A stretch of 64,000 bases of DNA, from assembly GCF_000350225.1 (NCBI RefSeq), contig NW_005178780.1, positions 119,838-183,837 of the forward strand, read 5' to 3'. The stretch is from Chondrus crispus. Its lineage: Eukaryota; Rhodophyta; Florideophyceae; Gigartinales; Gigartinaceae. Shown here piece after piece: positions 42,681 through 54,686 of the stretch (positions within the stretch are counted from its first letter, which is position 1; each line of letters starts with the position of its first letter). Below the pieces are notes generated by a model. It was not told the DNA's origin and searched no databases. It saw nothing but the letters and a program-made list of their open reading frames with translations. The position numbers and the translations under genes were made by a program.

Positions 42681-43205
42681 TCATTCCTTCGAGTTGATAT
42701 ATGAAATCGACCCCTGCACAATAGTGCCAAGCATAAGCACGCCAAGTACTGGTTGGATAAAGGGCTGCCAAAGCGCAAGCCAAGGGTCCAGCAGCACATC
42801 ATTTTTGGACGCAAAGTGTGGTATTAAGGCGATGCCCAGCCAACCTAAAAGTCCCAGCACCAAGAAAAAGTTCCAAATAAGCACAGAATCTACCACGGAC
42901 TTGACAGTGCTCATCGGTGCTGTTTCAACTTTCTGTGCGGGCGCATTCTTGCGCTTTGCACGTATCCTCTCCACGTCCGCCTTCAGTAAATCCGGAGCAG
43001 ATACAGTCGACCGAGAGGCGTCCGCAGGTGGGGTTGAGGGGTCAGGTTGCTTCTCGCTCTCTCCACGTTTCGCACGTTTTGACGTTTTCTTTGACATCGA
43101 TATCGAGGCAACTTTTGCTCCTCGCAGAGAACTAAGCGACGGACATAACCTGATATTAGGCCGGATTGGACGTGTAAACGCCGAGCAAAATGCAAAGCAA
43201 CTCAT
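42681..43205 (-). CDS. Two-helix membrane protein with possible organelle presequence
   Basis: 174 residues, ATG at 43205. The N-terminus (MSCFAFCSAFTRPIRPNIRL) has Ser/Phe/Arg and almost no acids, as in plastid or mitochondrial presequences. A basic/disordered region to about residue 100 follows. Then come two transmembrane helices at about 107-128 (VLIWNFFLVLGLLGWLGIAL) and 149-170 (PFIQPVLGVLMLGTIVQG), with the C-terminus ISYINSKE. An internal Met at residue 37 could be a second start. Family not recognised. It lies on the same strand as NAA25 and the ankyrin gene. Confidence 0.6.
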   Translation of the reverse strand: MSCFAFCSAFTRPIRPNIRLCPSLSSLRGAKVASISMSKKTSKRAKRGESEKQPDPSTPPADASRSTVSAPDLLKADVERIRAKRKNAPAQKVETAPMSTVKSVVDSVLIWNFFLVLGLLGWLGIALIPHFASKNDVLLDPWLALWQPFIQPVLGVLMLGTIVQGSISYINSKE

Positions 43206-43830
43206 TTTCTTCTGCGGTTCAGAGGAGTTTCTCGTTCGAGAGAAAGACGCCGCGGTACTTGCTTAGATCTGTCTCAATCTGAGGGTGAATTTTTTGGTAG
43301 CGTCCACGCAAAATGGACACACACACTTCAGCCGAGAGAGTCAAACTCAACACGAGATGGCATGTCGTGGAGGTGCCGGATCTCCGTAAATGGAGGGAGG
43401 CACCACGGAAGACATGAAGGGTTCAATAGTGCCTCAACCAGTAATGCTTACTCTACAATACGGCTGCGCAATTCAAACCGCCAAGATTTCTACAACATGC
43501 TATGACCCTTAACCGAGCTCCGTTGCAGTTTCTCTTTTGCTGTTTGATTAGAGCACGGTGTATCGTAAGGCAGACCCATGCCTTGGGAACTCGGCCCGCC
43601 TTTTCTGCAGGGCCTGAATAAATAAAAAACGTAAGTATGCGTTAAAATATGTTTACATTTTTTAGATATTCCACAAGTGGCGTGCGTGTCCTCTGCGAAG
43701 CGGAGAGACGAGCAAAATTCCAGGCTCCCGCACTCGTCATCAAAAACTCGCCGACTACAACCACTACTTATACAAACCACTGCACCTCCACAACAGCCTG
43801 CCATGGAGTTCTTTCCCTTTCCGCAAGGCC

Positions 43831-45171
43831 TCAACCCGCACTCGCGGCGCTCTCCTCTCGCTCTGTTCTCTTCCTGAGCGATTCCCTAATAACCGCCATG
43901 GAATAATTGGTCGTGTACCGGAACCACACATGCTTCGACACGGCGATCCGTCTTAACCCGTGACAAGTAGCCCCAATCCCTCCAACCGCATCCTTCGGGG
44001 AGAGCTTTCGCAGTATCTTCATAACCACGTCCTCCGGAAGTGTTCCCCACAGCCCTGCAATCGTTCCCGATCCCTGCTCTGCACAAACCCTCGCCGCATA
44101 CTCACTCTCGCATATTCGCTCGTACAACCAATTTGCCCGAATCGCCATGACGAGATAATCAGTCCCGCCCGCCAGCGCCACATCCATCGCACTGTCGCCG
44201 CTGGCGTCCGGTAAGTACATGTCTGCGCCGTTGATGAGCATCTCATTCAGAGTCGGGAGCACGCTGCTCAGACTCGTCAGGAGACGGCGTCTTCGCACGA
44301 GACCGTATGCCGGGGCGGCAACGTTGAGCGAGGCGACGAGATCGTGCAGGGGGGTGCGGCGTTCGACGTCCACTGCATTGACGTCTGCTCCCGCGGTGAT
44401 GAGTAAGCGGATGTAAGCAGCGGTGTGCGCGGGCGACATCTGCGACGACATGCCGCATGCGATGTGCAGCGGGGTTTTCCCTCGAGCATCGGTACTTGTG
44501 GCGAGGACGGGGTATTTTTTGAGCAGGGCGGCGCACACGGCGTCGAACTTGCACGAAATTGCGGTGTGCAGTGGTGAGTGCTTGGGTGGCGGGACACCTG
44601 GGACGGAGAGGAGCCAAACGAGGATCAAGCTCATGGAAGAGAGGCGTTCACGGAAAGTAAAGTCGCCAATGGTGGAGGAGGTGGCTATACCGGTACGCTG
44701 GCAATGTTGGATGAGGGCGAGCCATGTTCGGCAATTGTTGAGGGCGTATTCAACGACGGAGAGGGTTTCCGACGAGGCGTTGACGGCGAGGGCTGTGCGA
44801 GGAGTCGAGGTGGCGAGGAGAGCATCTGGGGAGGCGGAAATGGCGCGGCGGACTTGGTCGAAGCGGGCTTGGTCTAGAGCCTCGAAAAGGGAAGATCTGA
44901 GGGCGTGTGAGGATGGCTTGACGTGGGCGGCATCGAGACGCCGCGGAAGGAACGAGTGGCCGTGGGAGTGCCGTCGCGCACTATTAAATGAGTTCCAGCG
45001 CAGGGTGTCCGAAAACGCCGGAGCGGTGCGACGGGACATCAGGAAGCGGGGGTTGGGGCAGAAAGGTGCAGGTACGATAGGTGAGCGGTGAGGGGCGGGG
45101 GGGGAGGGCGTATGCGAAAGCGAAGAGGAGAGACGGGGCGGGGGTGGGGAATGGAAAGGGCTTTGCGGCAT
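43831..45171 (-). CDS. Ankyrin-repeat F-box protein
   Basis: 446 residues from the ATG at 45171, or 402 from the next Met (MSRRTAPAF, 45039); the first 45-70 residues are Pro/Ser-rich. Several ankyrin repeats are clear (KHSPLHTAISCKFDAVCAAL, GKTPLHIACGM, ITAGADVNAVDVERRTPLHD, GDSAMDVALAGG). At about residues 378-417 the sequence LPEDVVMKILRKLSPKDAVG, followed by GATCHGLRRIAVSKHVWF, fits an F-box, so the protein could link ankyrin-bound substrates to an SCF ubiquitin ligase through SKP1. Ankyrin repeats before an F-box near the C-terminus is an uncommon order. Substrate unknown. Confidence 0.75.
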   Translation of the reverse strand: MPQSPFHSPPPPRLSSSLSHTPSPPAPHRSPIVPAPFCPNPRFLMSRRTAPAFSDTLRWNSFNSARRHSHGHSFLPRRLDAAHVKPSSHALRSSLFEALDQARFDQVRRAISASPDALLATSTPRTALAVNASSETLSVVEYALNNCRTWLALIQHCQRTGIATSSTIGDFTFRERLSSMSLILVWLLSVPGVPPPKHSPLHTAISCKFDAVCAALLKKYPVLATSTDARGKTPLHIACGMSSQMSPAHTAAYIRLLITAGADVNAVDVERRTPLHDLVASLNVAAPAYGLVRRRRLLTSLSSVLPTLNEMLINGADMYLPDASGDSAMDVALAGGTDYLVMAIRANWLYERICESEYAARVCAEQGSGTIAGLWGTLPEDVVMKILRKLSPKDAVGGIGATCHGLRRIAVSKHVWFRYTTNYSMAVIRESLRKRTEREESAASAG

Positions 45172-45279
45172 ACGTGCGTTTGCACAGTAAGGCGTGAATA
45201 TCGGTACAGTAATGGGAGAGTGTGTGAAATTTGCATGGAATGTGAGATTTTCCGTTGCTTGCGGGCGCTGGCATCTCAA

Positions 45280-46246
45280 TTATCTCGATGACGAATATCT
45301 CAATTTTTTGGCGACCAGCGCAAGAGTGCACAGGAAAGCCGCGTCTTGATTGGTCCCAGAGACGCTTGGCGTCACACCCGCTCTCATAGCAGCACCCGTC
45401 ATTCTGCGAACACCAACCGACGTCCGCGTCAGGTGCAACGGCACACCTTCATTATACACTCGCCTCACGGCCCTTTAGGAACTCAAGTCCATTGCGTACC
45501 GCAGCTTTGCTTGATAGCCCCGCCACGTTGGATACGCCCCCTCTTTAAACGCGTTCAACTGGGCGAATGCACTCTACGAGGTTATGGCCGACGAGCAAAA
45601 CAACGAAAAGAGAAGACCACTGCGCGCACTCTACGCTACGACACGGATTTCTTTAGAGCGCAAAAAATTCCTTCTACAGAGAGGAGTCATCGCTTCAAAA
45701 TCAGGAAATCTCAAGTGCGGCTCACCCCTTCATGCATGGTGAGTATACCTGCTACCTGGTTAATGCTTTAAAGTCAAAACACAGGAGGCGATAATGAGAG
45801 GCGACTGTCTTTTCCTCGCGAAGGACACATGTGAAGGATGCCACGGAGAGGCGGTAAACAATTGACCCAAGCCTTCCACGGGTCGTTCAGATATGCAAAA
45901 AACAGGTTTCAACACAGTCTAACGCTAGATGATCCAATGCCTTCCGCGACAACGACTCTCAGCACGACAGGTAGCGGGTATTGAAGATACATGCGCGAGT
46001 TCCGACACCTAAAAGTTTCCGTATCGAGATTGCGTCCCGCTTCTGACCGTTTCCTATGCTTGAGACTCTGTTTCACGTCATGAGTCCATTCTCAAGATAT
46101 TTTTTTCTACCTAATGATGGGCTCGTGTTTGGATTCACGCTGCGTTAGCTTTCCAAATGGCATGAACGCTAGCTAGAAATGGCTTCCATGGGACTTTCAA
46201 TGTCAAAGATGTATCTGTCGTTGTCAGTGTCGTCGGTGTCGTCGGT

Positions 46247-46291
<45 letters not shown>

Positions 46292-47050
46292 TTCGTTTTC
46301 GACGTCGACATTTCTTGTTGTCATTTGTGTGCAAATGACCTCCAGTATAGGTTCTCACCTGGCTCTGACTGCAGCATTGCAGTTGTTGACAACACGTCAA
46401 CACTGGATGCAAACGTCGAAGTGAAGGTTGGCATCTACAGTAGTGTGACGTGCTGTCCTTGCAAAGCGCACATGCAGCCCAGAATTATATATTTTCACCA
46501 AACGAAAAACACCCTCACAGATGCCTTACTGCTGCAATGCTTTAAGACTGAATTTGACTACAGGACCAGCTACACGTTCTGCTCACCTGAGGCATTCCCC
46601 GCTCCTGTCCGATTCACTGCCAATCTTCGACGAGCATGACATAATAGGGTGGCGAGACCCTTTTGAGTATGTGCCTCTCTCTGAGATTCGAAGGACAGCA
46701 CTTTCCCACTCCTCCCGCCTGCCGAGATTAGAAGAAGGAAAGGATTTGTGAAATTGCGATATCCCAATGAGTGTTGTTACACGAGATTTAATGATGAAAA
46801 ACTAATTAGCACAATTACTAAAGCCGAAGATCTCCCCGGTCGGCATTGACTAGGAGAACATTTGTAATCTGCGTCGGCAGAAAGAGGGATTTGCTAAATC
46901 CAGGAGGCTTTTGACATGTTGGCACCTCAAGAATACATGTTTGGCCTTTTCTCAGAATATTGAACAATAATAAACCCAAGTCAAGCTTTTTTACACAAAA
47001 AAAGCGAGCTGCACTTGTCGGCAAACTCGCCACATTAGAGTCCAATGTTG
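45280..47050. other. Intergenic, no gene seen
   Basis: About 1.77 kb with only short unconserved frames. Contains the (GTC)n microsatellite at 46247-46291. Confidence 0.5.
46247..46291. repeat. (GTC)15 microsatellite
   Basis: 45 bp of pure GTC repeats, preceded by interrupted units from 46219. Confidence 0.95.
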
Positions 47051-47542
47051 TTAATGCGCATGACCATAAGACCCGATGCCACTGCCGCGGCAATAGCCGC
47101 ACCTCAGTTGTTTTGTACCTGAGCAGGCGGAGCACTGAACGAGAATCTTTTCTGGGAGCTCCATAAACTGGTTGTCCCCTTGGGTCATTTTCTCAATGTC
47201 AGTAGATAATTCTTCCCACGACTTCTGGGCCATTTCTTGTCTGCAGCCCTTGCCGTCACACCAACTGCATTTCCTCTTCTTGGTCCCCGAACACCAAATG
47301 CAAGCACATTGACCTTTCTTTTCGTCCTGCACTTTCAGCTCGAGGCCGAGCATTTTCTCGAGAGCGGCGCGAGAATGCTTCAGGGATTCGTTGTCCGGGA
47401 GGCCCTCACCGGAGGATGGGGGTTGGTGGGCAGTGGCGCGGACTGTACTTCTGTTGTGGCGAGCGGTGGGACCGTCGGCAACCCGACGCCGGGTAGATCG
47501 GAAGGTTGCCGGGAGAGCGGTGACGAAAGCGGAGGAAGCCAT
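47051..47542 (-). CDS. DnaJ-type zinc-finger protein, probably plastid-targeted
   Basis: 163 residues, ATG at 47542. The first 40 residues (MASSAFVTALPATFRSTRRR) are rich in Ala/Ser/Thr/Arg without acids until residue 23, typical of a transit peptide. Four CxxC pairs at 81/84, 92/95, 137/140 and 148/151 (CIWCSGTKKRKCSWCDGKG and CSACSGTKQLRCGYCRGSG) form a DnaJ-like cysteine-rich domain binding two zincs, without J-domain. Such stand-alone domains in plants (BSD2, PSA2, CYO1, LQY1) act as thiol-disulfide or folding helpers for Rubisco and photosystems. Which of these, if any, is orthologous cannot be said. Confidence 0.75.
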   Translation of the reverse strand: MASSAFVTALPATFRSTRRRVADGPTARHNRSTVRATAHQPPSSGEGLPDNESLKHSRAALEKMLGLELKVQDEKKGQCACIWCSGTKKRKCSWCDGKGCRQEMAQKSWEELSTDIEKMTQGDNQFMELPEKILVQCSACSGTKQLRCGYCRGSGIGSYGHAH

Positions 47543-48290
47543 GGGGAATTAGGTTGGTAATTGGGTTGGTATCGGGGTTTGGACGCCAAGGGTGCGAGCT
47601 GTGGGGGAGTGGGAGGCGTTGGTGAGACTAGACTATAATGTATACAGGCCAACACAGGGTCGAGGATATAAGTAGAGACGTGGAAGTACCGTAAGCATTA
47701 ATAAGGATTGGGTACATCGTGCAATATGAGCACATGTGGAGGATATTTGACAGGTGCTCCAACCTCTGACCTGGGGCGTAGGGACCACTCCCGTAAAATG
47801 GGAAAATGGCGGTGGAAGGCGGCCGGGCTCACGGCGACGAGAGGAGGCGGTTTGCGATGCAATTGAACAAATCTATTGGATAACTTCATTTGCATGCAGA
47901 GGCATGTCATCACATATTCAACTTGGGATGGAGTACCGGATATTAGATTTTCATGTGGCGCAATTTTTCCATATTTTAAGAATATATATATGGAAACAGC
48001 AAACTGTTTTGCTTCTGGAAATTTAGACTCGCACATCGAATGCCACTGGTGGAGGCCAGCGCAAGCAGCAGGCAACCGGCGCCAAAGAGACAGGCCTTGG
48101 AGAGAAATGAGGTGGCCGATGTGCCCATGCGCTGGCCAGGAGAGCACCGTGGGCACCGTCATCATAAAATGGAGAATCAAGCAGCAAGTCTCACCGTCCC
48201 CTGCGGATGGCTTGCTGTGGCTCATCGGTCTTCCGTTGATCCAATGGACACGACTCGAAGCCAACGGCACATATCCTGCCATTGGTATAC

Positions 48291-48291
48291 A

Positions 48292-48326
<35 letters not shown>

Positions 48327-48481
48327 CCCCGTTGCCCCCTTTTTTTTTGTTTTTCCCTTTTTTTTTTTTTTTCCCCCCCCCNNNNNNNNNNNNNNNNNNN
48401 NNNNNNNNNNNNNNNNNNNNNNNNNNNNNNNNNNNNNNNNNNNNNNNNNNNNNNNNNNNNNNNNNNNNNNNNNNNNNNNNN
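48291..48481. other. Homopolymer tract and assembly gap
   Basis: About 32 G, then C and T homopolymers, run into 100 N (48382-48481). This is low-quality sequence at a contig edge; reading frames across it are meaningless. Confidence 0.9.
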
Positions 48482-48784
48482 AATGACGAGGGAACCGCAA
48501 TGTACATTGACGGGGAGCAATGGGCAGTGGAAAGCGTCGAAATAGCACAAGCAATCTGCTCGGCGCGATACCGTACTGTAGCAAGTTGTGCATGGCTATT
48601 TTTTGAATTTTTTGAATTTTTTGTATTTTGGGGATGGCAGTAAAGAGAGAATTTGCGGTTTTGGGAGGAACAGGCTGCAAGTCATGCAAGTGTGCAAGTT
48701 GTAGAAACTCCTACTGCTCCCTCCCCCTTTGTAGTACAAATAGATCACTGATCAGCCCCATGATTACAGTATGTGCTCCTTGCT

Positions 48785-49082
48785 GGGGGGGTCGCTCAAT
48801 GGTGCCTACTTTAGTAGTGCTTCCCTCTATATAGTGCTATGGCTCACCCTCTGGCACAGGTTATCATAAGCTCACACGTGTATCATCCGGCATGGTTCAG
48901 AACTCAAAGCATGAAGTTATTTAGTTGTGTTATACAGGCTTTGTTGTGTTTGTGTTAGCAGTGTGCTTTGTCCCCACATATATGTATTTGAGCCTCCTTT
49001 ATATAGTGCCATCCCCCCAATAGTGCCATAGCTAGAGAGAGGTATGTCCCGCTATAGCACTATATCGTAGGAGGCACTGTAC
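48785..49082. repeat. MITE-like repeat, copy 1
   Basis: About 300 bp nearly identical to 55421-55730, same orientation. The ends carry imperfect inverted AGTGCCT...AGTGCT motifs and the interior repeats TATAGTGCTAT / TAGTGCCAT several times. No coding capacity, so a non-autonomous DNA element is likely. Confidence 0.7.
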
Positions 49083-49531
49083 TCTATCCCGTCGTCTGTG
49101 CAGGGCTGTACAGTATTTATCGTGGGTTTTCTGTCAGCAATTAGCCTCATATGATGCAAAATTGTTGCCTTGGTGAAGCTTTTTATAGGGCTCAAAAAAT
49201 AATATTAAGATTCGTTTTCCAGGCTTCATATGGTTTCAGAAGAATTTCGATGCAGAAAATTCTGGAATCACAGTCATATACACTACTGAAGGACATGCAC
49301 ATGCAGCGAACTACAGTACTAGCTCCTCCTTGTCAAATCCATTGAACACAAATGTTTTAGTGCATTCATTGGCAATTGAAAGGTGAATCTGGACAAGGGG
49401 GCTTTTTGGCTGGAACGCACGACAACTCAGCCGAAAGTGGAAGACAAGTGGACCATTTCAGCCGTACAAATCCAAGTCAGGATGACTTGGCGACAAGTCA
49501 GCGCCAAGCCACACGCCATGATTTGGGGAAT

Positions 49532-49768
49532 GATTCTTCATTCGCGTAATGAAACTTGGCAAAAACAAGAATCAGCACCAAGTCACACTATGACTTGGGA
49601 ATGATTCTTCATTCGCGTAATGAAACTTGGCAGAAAAAATAATCAGCACCAAGTCACACGCCATGGTTTGGCACCCCCACTATCACTTGAAAATGATTCT
49701 TCATTCGCGTAATGGAACTTGGCAGAAATGAAATTCGGCCACTGTCCGAAAACAGGGCTGTATAAAAG
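49532..49768 (+). promoter_or_regulatory. Promoter with triplicated 29-bp element and TATA box
   Basis: A 29-bp element (GATTCTTCATTCGCGTAATG plus RAACTTGGC) occurs at 49532-49560, 49603-49631 and 49695-49723. Between the copies, CCAAGTCA-type boxes occur, including a perfect inverted pair at 49578-49598. TATAAAAG follows at 49761-49768, with a pyrimidine-rich start region 30 bp on. This is the best-formed core promoter in the window and should drive the gene beginning at 49922. Confidence 0.6.
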
Positions 49769-49921
49769 AAGCACGTCAAAACTCTCTCACCACTCCTCTC
49801 TCTGCATCAAGTCGTCGCTTGTTCTCCCACCATCCCACCCTCAGATTCGCTGCTCAGTCATCAAGTCATCACTGGTTCTGTTCTCTCCCTACTCTTTCTT
49901 CTATGGCTTAACCATTCAAGA

Positions 49922-51026
49922 ATGTTTTCACGCACACGCTTGGTAAGTTAATGCGATCTCCCGTCGCTACTTACCCCCCTCATCCTAGAAGTACCCCCTT
50001 ATCTTGAAGCTTACCAAAGCAGAACTCGAACTCAGGTGATTCATAGATGCACGCCCCAAATCAAGCCGAAAGTGGTCCTCATCCGCCGAAGCGGGTAGTA
50101 TCGCTAGGATAGCGGCCCGGGGTGGCATGGAAACACGCGCCACTACGCTGCTTTGGCCGTTGTATCAACGTTTTATGTCCGCACCAATAGGGACAGCGAA
50201 AGACGGGGGCAATCATCCAGGAATTCAAGGAACGGTAAGCATTTCTAGGCCGAGATCTTTAGGTAATAAAGCGTAATTTTGTTTCTTCAACACTACTCAC
50301 TGCGTTTAGGGATAATTCCTTTCATATTCTCAAAGATCATGTGAAATCTAGGCAATCAATGCACGAAGTACACCATGCAGTACCCTTCTCATTGGCGTAG
50401 TGTGTGACACGGCTCAAATTGGGACACCAAAATTATAATGCCGCGCCGCATAGTTTCGCCATATGATTTTGCTAAACTATTTCGCAACGAATTAAATATA
50501 TTCGTTTGATGAAAAGTAGTCATGCTCTGACAAACAGTCATGCTCTGACAAACGGTCAGTTTCTGCTCCTCATGCTTTAGCAGAGGTTTCCGTCGCTCTC
50601 AATAATGATTATGTGTTGCGCAAAATTCTAAGAAAGGATGTATGCCTGTCAAAGAATCCCAAACCTAAGAAATCTAATAGAAAATTCCTCGCAACAAGAA
50701 ACGCAGCGACGGTTGGCAATTTGCAGTCCACTCGTGCTCGTTTGGAGGGACGGAATCCTCCAAAGGCGCCCGTACCCGACGTTTATCACATTCAGGAGTA
50801 TAATGTAGAGAATGATACTGCAAACAAAGAAAATAGTGACTCTCAAAAACGTCTGAAAGCGCAGTCTGCGGTGTCGCCTCTCGAAGACATAGTTGGCGAC
50901 GACTTGCCCATCTCGCAATGGCCAAGAGCCCGAAAACGGCGGATGCAGGTTGACGAAGGCGAGTTGTTTAGGACCCGGAAGCACACGGCAGCGTCGGCTT
51001 TGTTGGGTCTCTCCCATTACAGATGA
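49922..51026 (+). CDS. Probable two-exon gene, unknown basic protein
   Basis: Downstream of a clear TATA promoter, ATG at 49922 gives seven codons (MFSRTRL) and runs straight into a consensus donor GTAAGT at 49943. A second open frame ends at TGA 51024-51026. It is open back to 50520 and joins in phase if the acceptor is AG at 50536-50537 (or 50518-50519). A better-looking acceptor at 50579-50580 would be out of phase, so the junction is uncertain. The encoded protein (about 170 residues) is basic and disordered, with KNPKPKKSNRKFLATRN, an acidic middle (DIVGDDLPISQW) and ARKRRMQVDEGELFR. No family recognised. It might also be a noncoding transcript. Confidence 0.35.
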
Positions 51027-51848
51027 AGCGTGAAAGACATGAGATGTCTCGTCGTCCCACTTTGACGCAGGCATAGTTTGGACTCCAAACTTTGGAGACC
51101 AATTCTCCCGTCCAAATAAAGGCATTTTTCCTCAAATACGCACTGCATTCGCATATTTTATCATAACTTTTCTGTGTCCCACATCAAGCCAATGAGAAGG
51201 GTACAGTACGTGTAGTGTCCGTGCAACCTGTGGATGTAGACACGATTCCGAATCTGATTTTTATCAGGAAACTAAACGGTATGGAGTCCACACTGTGACT
51301 CGTACGGTTTAGCAATGCGATTGAACTCGACCTTCCGATTCATGAAAACAATTGCTTGAGTTGAGGCGAATCACTTGGCCTCCAGACTAAATGCTTACCC
51401 GAAGGACAGAGCGTGTTCCACCAGCGCTGCTCCAACGATAGACGTTTCATGGGGGACGCAAAGTCGGTCAGGTTCTCAAATACAGAAACCAAAATCGATC
51501 AAAATTTAAAGAATGCTTCATACACACTTCGTCAAGATATACCGTACTTTCTTTGGCCAAACTCGCAACATGCACCTGGTAGGAGGCCCGCTGGGGATGG
51601 CAAACTCCACAGACACACCCTTGTGTCTAAAACCCACCGACGGGCTTTATTGTAACTTCCCTCACCCTGACAAAAGCCGCGACTTGCAACCTGTCAATTG
51701 ATTGTCCACACTTCGATCTTCTCTCGGGCGTATCCATCCTGTGATCGACATCTTCTCAGCCAAAACTCTTGCTCATTCCCACAGTGACGTTCCATCAAGA
51801 TCAAGAAAAACTCCCTCTAGTCTAGTGATGCAAAATGTCCGTCGATCT

Positions 51849-54117
51849 CTATGTCCATTGGATCGGAGCGCCGCTTCTGTTCACAATTGAAGTAATTACA
51901 ACCCGTATCCCTAAATGTTCGCGAAGAGCTCCTTCAACCACGAAGATCTTTTCCTCGCTAAGCGCATCATCAAGCAAGCGGCTGGACTCACCAAACATCA
52001 CTTGAGTCCATTGTACATGACCGCGACTAAAGTCGGAGCTTCTTCCATCCATCGCGACCAGAAGGCACATCTCTGATTCGTAATCGTGCCACCTTATAAT
52101 TTGAAATTCTCCGCAGTCTGTCATCACTTGATACTGACTAGTGTCTGCGAATTCATCAGATATAGTCGTGCCAGAGATATCTTTGCCTACCCCAGATGCC
52201 CATTCAGAAATTCCCGTCCACCCTTCTTCGTTATTTACTCTGCGGCTTAGATCGAGGTACTTGTTCGGCTCATTATCCAGCATCAGCTCCTCAACCAGAC
52301 CAGAAATCGACCTTCGTTCAAGTTTGGCCATTCGTGATCTCCAGTCGCTTCCCACAATTGCATGTTCAGTGTCACACAATACGTTCCATTTCGCTATGTC
52401 CTTCAGTTCTTCTACATCTTCTTGCCACCCCGTTTGCAATCCGTCCACCGCTCCATGAAAGATGTTCAACAGCAACAGCCTCATGCTCTCTTCCGGTTCA
52501 CATTTGTGCCGCAACTGAAATGAGAGCCATCGTCGACTTCCAGTATCCATCGTCTTGCCTCGCAGCTCCCTCGTTATCATCACTCCCATCGACCACAGCC
52601 CCGCAACCTCCTCCACAAACGGCCACATCCGCTCGTTAGTGTCAAGCGTCTTCTCCGCCCCCGCTGCCTTCACCCCAAGGCTGATCACAGGCCACATCAC
52701 ATACGGCATCAGTCCGGTGTGCGCCCAAGCCCCTTGACTCGCATCCCTCAACCACAAACATTGATCCAGCCAGATTCGTATCTCCTTTACACCGCTTCCG
52801 AATATCTCCTCACATGCCGCTTTGAAGCTGTCCCATTGCTCCACTGAAAACTTGAACCTCCCCGTCGGCGTGTCCGAGTGCACATACGATATTGCGAAGC
52901 ATGGTATCTTGTCATTGCACTCTCGAAAGTCCGGTCCACACGCTGCATTGTCAGAACTCTTTAGTTGCTGCGCAAACAACTCCAGATCCCCGTCGCTTCC
53001 AACCTGCAAAACTCGTGACAAACCCTTCCTGGCCTCCAGGACAGCAGTGTCACCAAGAACAACTCGCGCAGAGTGTGGGCACGTTTGAACCTGCATCAGT
53101 AGGTCTTGGCTAATAATCTCCCCCCAGCCCTTTCGCAACTTTCCTCCTGCGGTTCCTGAGTTTCCTGGCGGCGCCGGCGGCCGTGTTGTACCGCCTGGGC
53201 CGGAGATATTCAATTTGCCCATGAGGTTTGTGAGTTTTCCACCAGCTATTGCTGCCAGTACATTCGGTGCAGAAGCCACGTTTGCAGCAGATGACGACTG
53301 TGGCGCAACAAATGTATTTGATACTGAAGCAGAAGATATGTTGCTTGCCGACGAAGCATTCGATGGTGCGTACCCATATTGACTTTGTGCATGCGGATGC
53401 GGTTGTGGGTTGGCTGGCTCAAGTGGAGGGGCTGAAGGCTGATGTTGCGGGTGTTGAACAGTTCAACTTGAACTTGTGCCACCGGATAGCCCGGGCCTCC
53501 GGTCGAAATGCTTTGGTGCGGCTGCTGTTGTGGGTCATATCCCGGCACGCCATGTGGAGGCAAGTGCGGGTGCTGTTGTGATGCATACGCCGACACGCCA
53601 TGTGGAGGCACGTGCGGGTACTGTTGTGATGCATACCCCGATACGCCATGTGGACGCACGTGCGACTGGCTTGTGCCGTACGGGGTGTTCTGCGGGGTGT
53701 GTGCATAGCCTGGATATGGCATGTGACCGAACTGCGAAGAATGGATATTGTTCACCTGGTGCCCAGGAGCCCCTCCGGTGCTTGGATATCCTGGCGGTTG
53801 GACATGATGCGAGCTGGGCTCTTGTGCGAGGCGTGCGGCTGCGAGGCGTGCGGGTGGTACGTGTGATGGTAAGGCGGTGGCGGGTGCTGTTGGGCGTGGG
53901 GCTGGTATGCGTACGGGTAGGGTTGGTGGGGCGGATATGCCGGTGTGTGGACGGAGGGATATTGTTGCTGAGTCGGGGCGGCGGATTGCTGGTCCGGATA
54001 GGCGGGAGCGGAAGAGTAGTTGTTCTGGACGTTTTTGAATGCGCCAAGGACGAGCTTGCCGACCTTCTTCGCGGCCAATTTGCCCAGATCACCCGCGACG
54101 GAGCGGTCTCCGTCCAT
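51849..54117 (-). pseudogene. Frameshifted inverted paralogue of the 56587 gene
   Basis: Starting MDGDRSVAGDLGKLAAKKVG at 54117, it follows the intact paralogue (56587-58860) along its whole length but changes frame twice. One base is missing near 53830 (ASHK where the paralogue has ASQQ), and about 14 extra bases lie near 53462 (duplicated GTTCAA segment). The C-terminal 460 residues are open and similar, differing by substitutions, with the last 200 more diverged (SGAPIQWT against SAAIEWV). It is on the opposite strand, head-to-head with its partner. Either a pseudogene or a gene whose repetitive N-terminus is misassembled. Confidence 0.75.
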
Positions 54118-54686
54118 TGCTCGAGCGGGAGGGGTACGTTGTCTGGGGTCTGTAGGCCTGTGCGGGGTGAGCTGCAACTACGAATTTGCTGTCAAAGCGA
54201 AAGGCCATTGCTGCATTTACAGTTGTTGAACTTGAAAGAGCGCTGCGGTGCACGTACCGTAGTGTAGACCACATCACAGGAGGCGTACCGTCATGTTCGG
54301 GAAAGGGGTCGCGGAAGATCAGTTGGTACTTTTTGTTGACAAAAACCCGGTGCGCGAGGGTGATACAACCGGAAAAGATACAACACGAAGTCTACCATCA
54401 CGCCGCACTCGTAACCGTTCTGCATCTAATGTGACGATTTTTCCACCATACCTTGGGCAAGCCAGCGCTTTCCTTCATATTTTCGCAATGGCAAATCAGA
54501 TTCAAAATCCGACAAAAGGACGGAAATACCAAGACGAAGGAGCACGTCTCATCCTGTTCTCAATGCCACCAAACGACAACTACAGTCTCTGCAAAGCCAC
54601 AGAAAACCCCCATATAGAGCCCATTTTCGGACACTCCGAAAAAGTGGCGAGCGTCGTGTAACGGTCTAATTTGCAACAATGTATCA

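Noticed and set aside
47698-48643. Frames across the poly-G and N gap
   Set aside because: Homopolymer glycine/proline and unknown residues; sequence artefact.
50005-50125. tRNA-like signals (GTTCGAGTTC on the minus strand) and small hairpins
   Set aside because: The T-stem does not pair and no acceptor or anticodon arm could be built; lies inside a probable intron. No tRNA or rRNA gene was found in the window.
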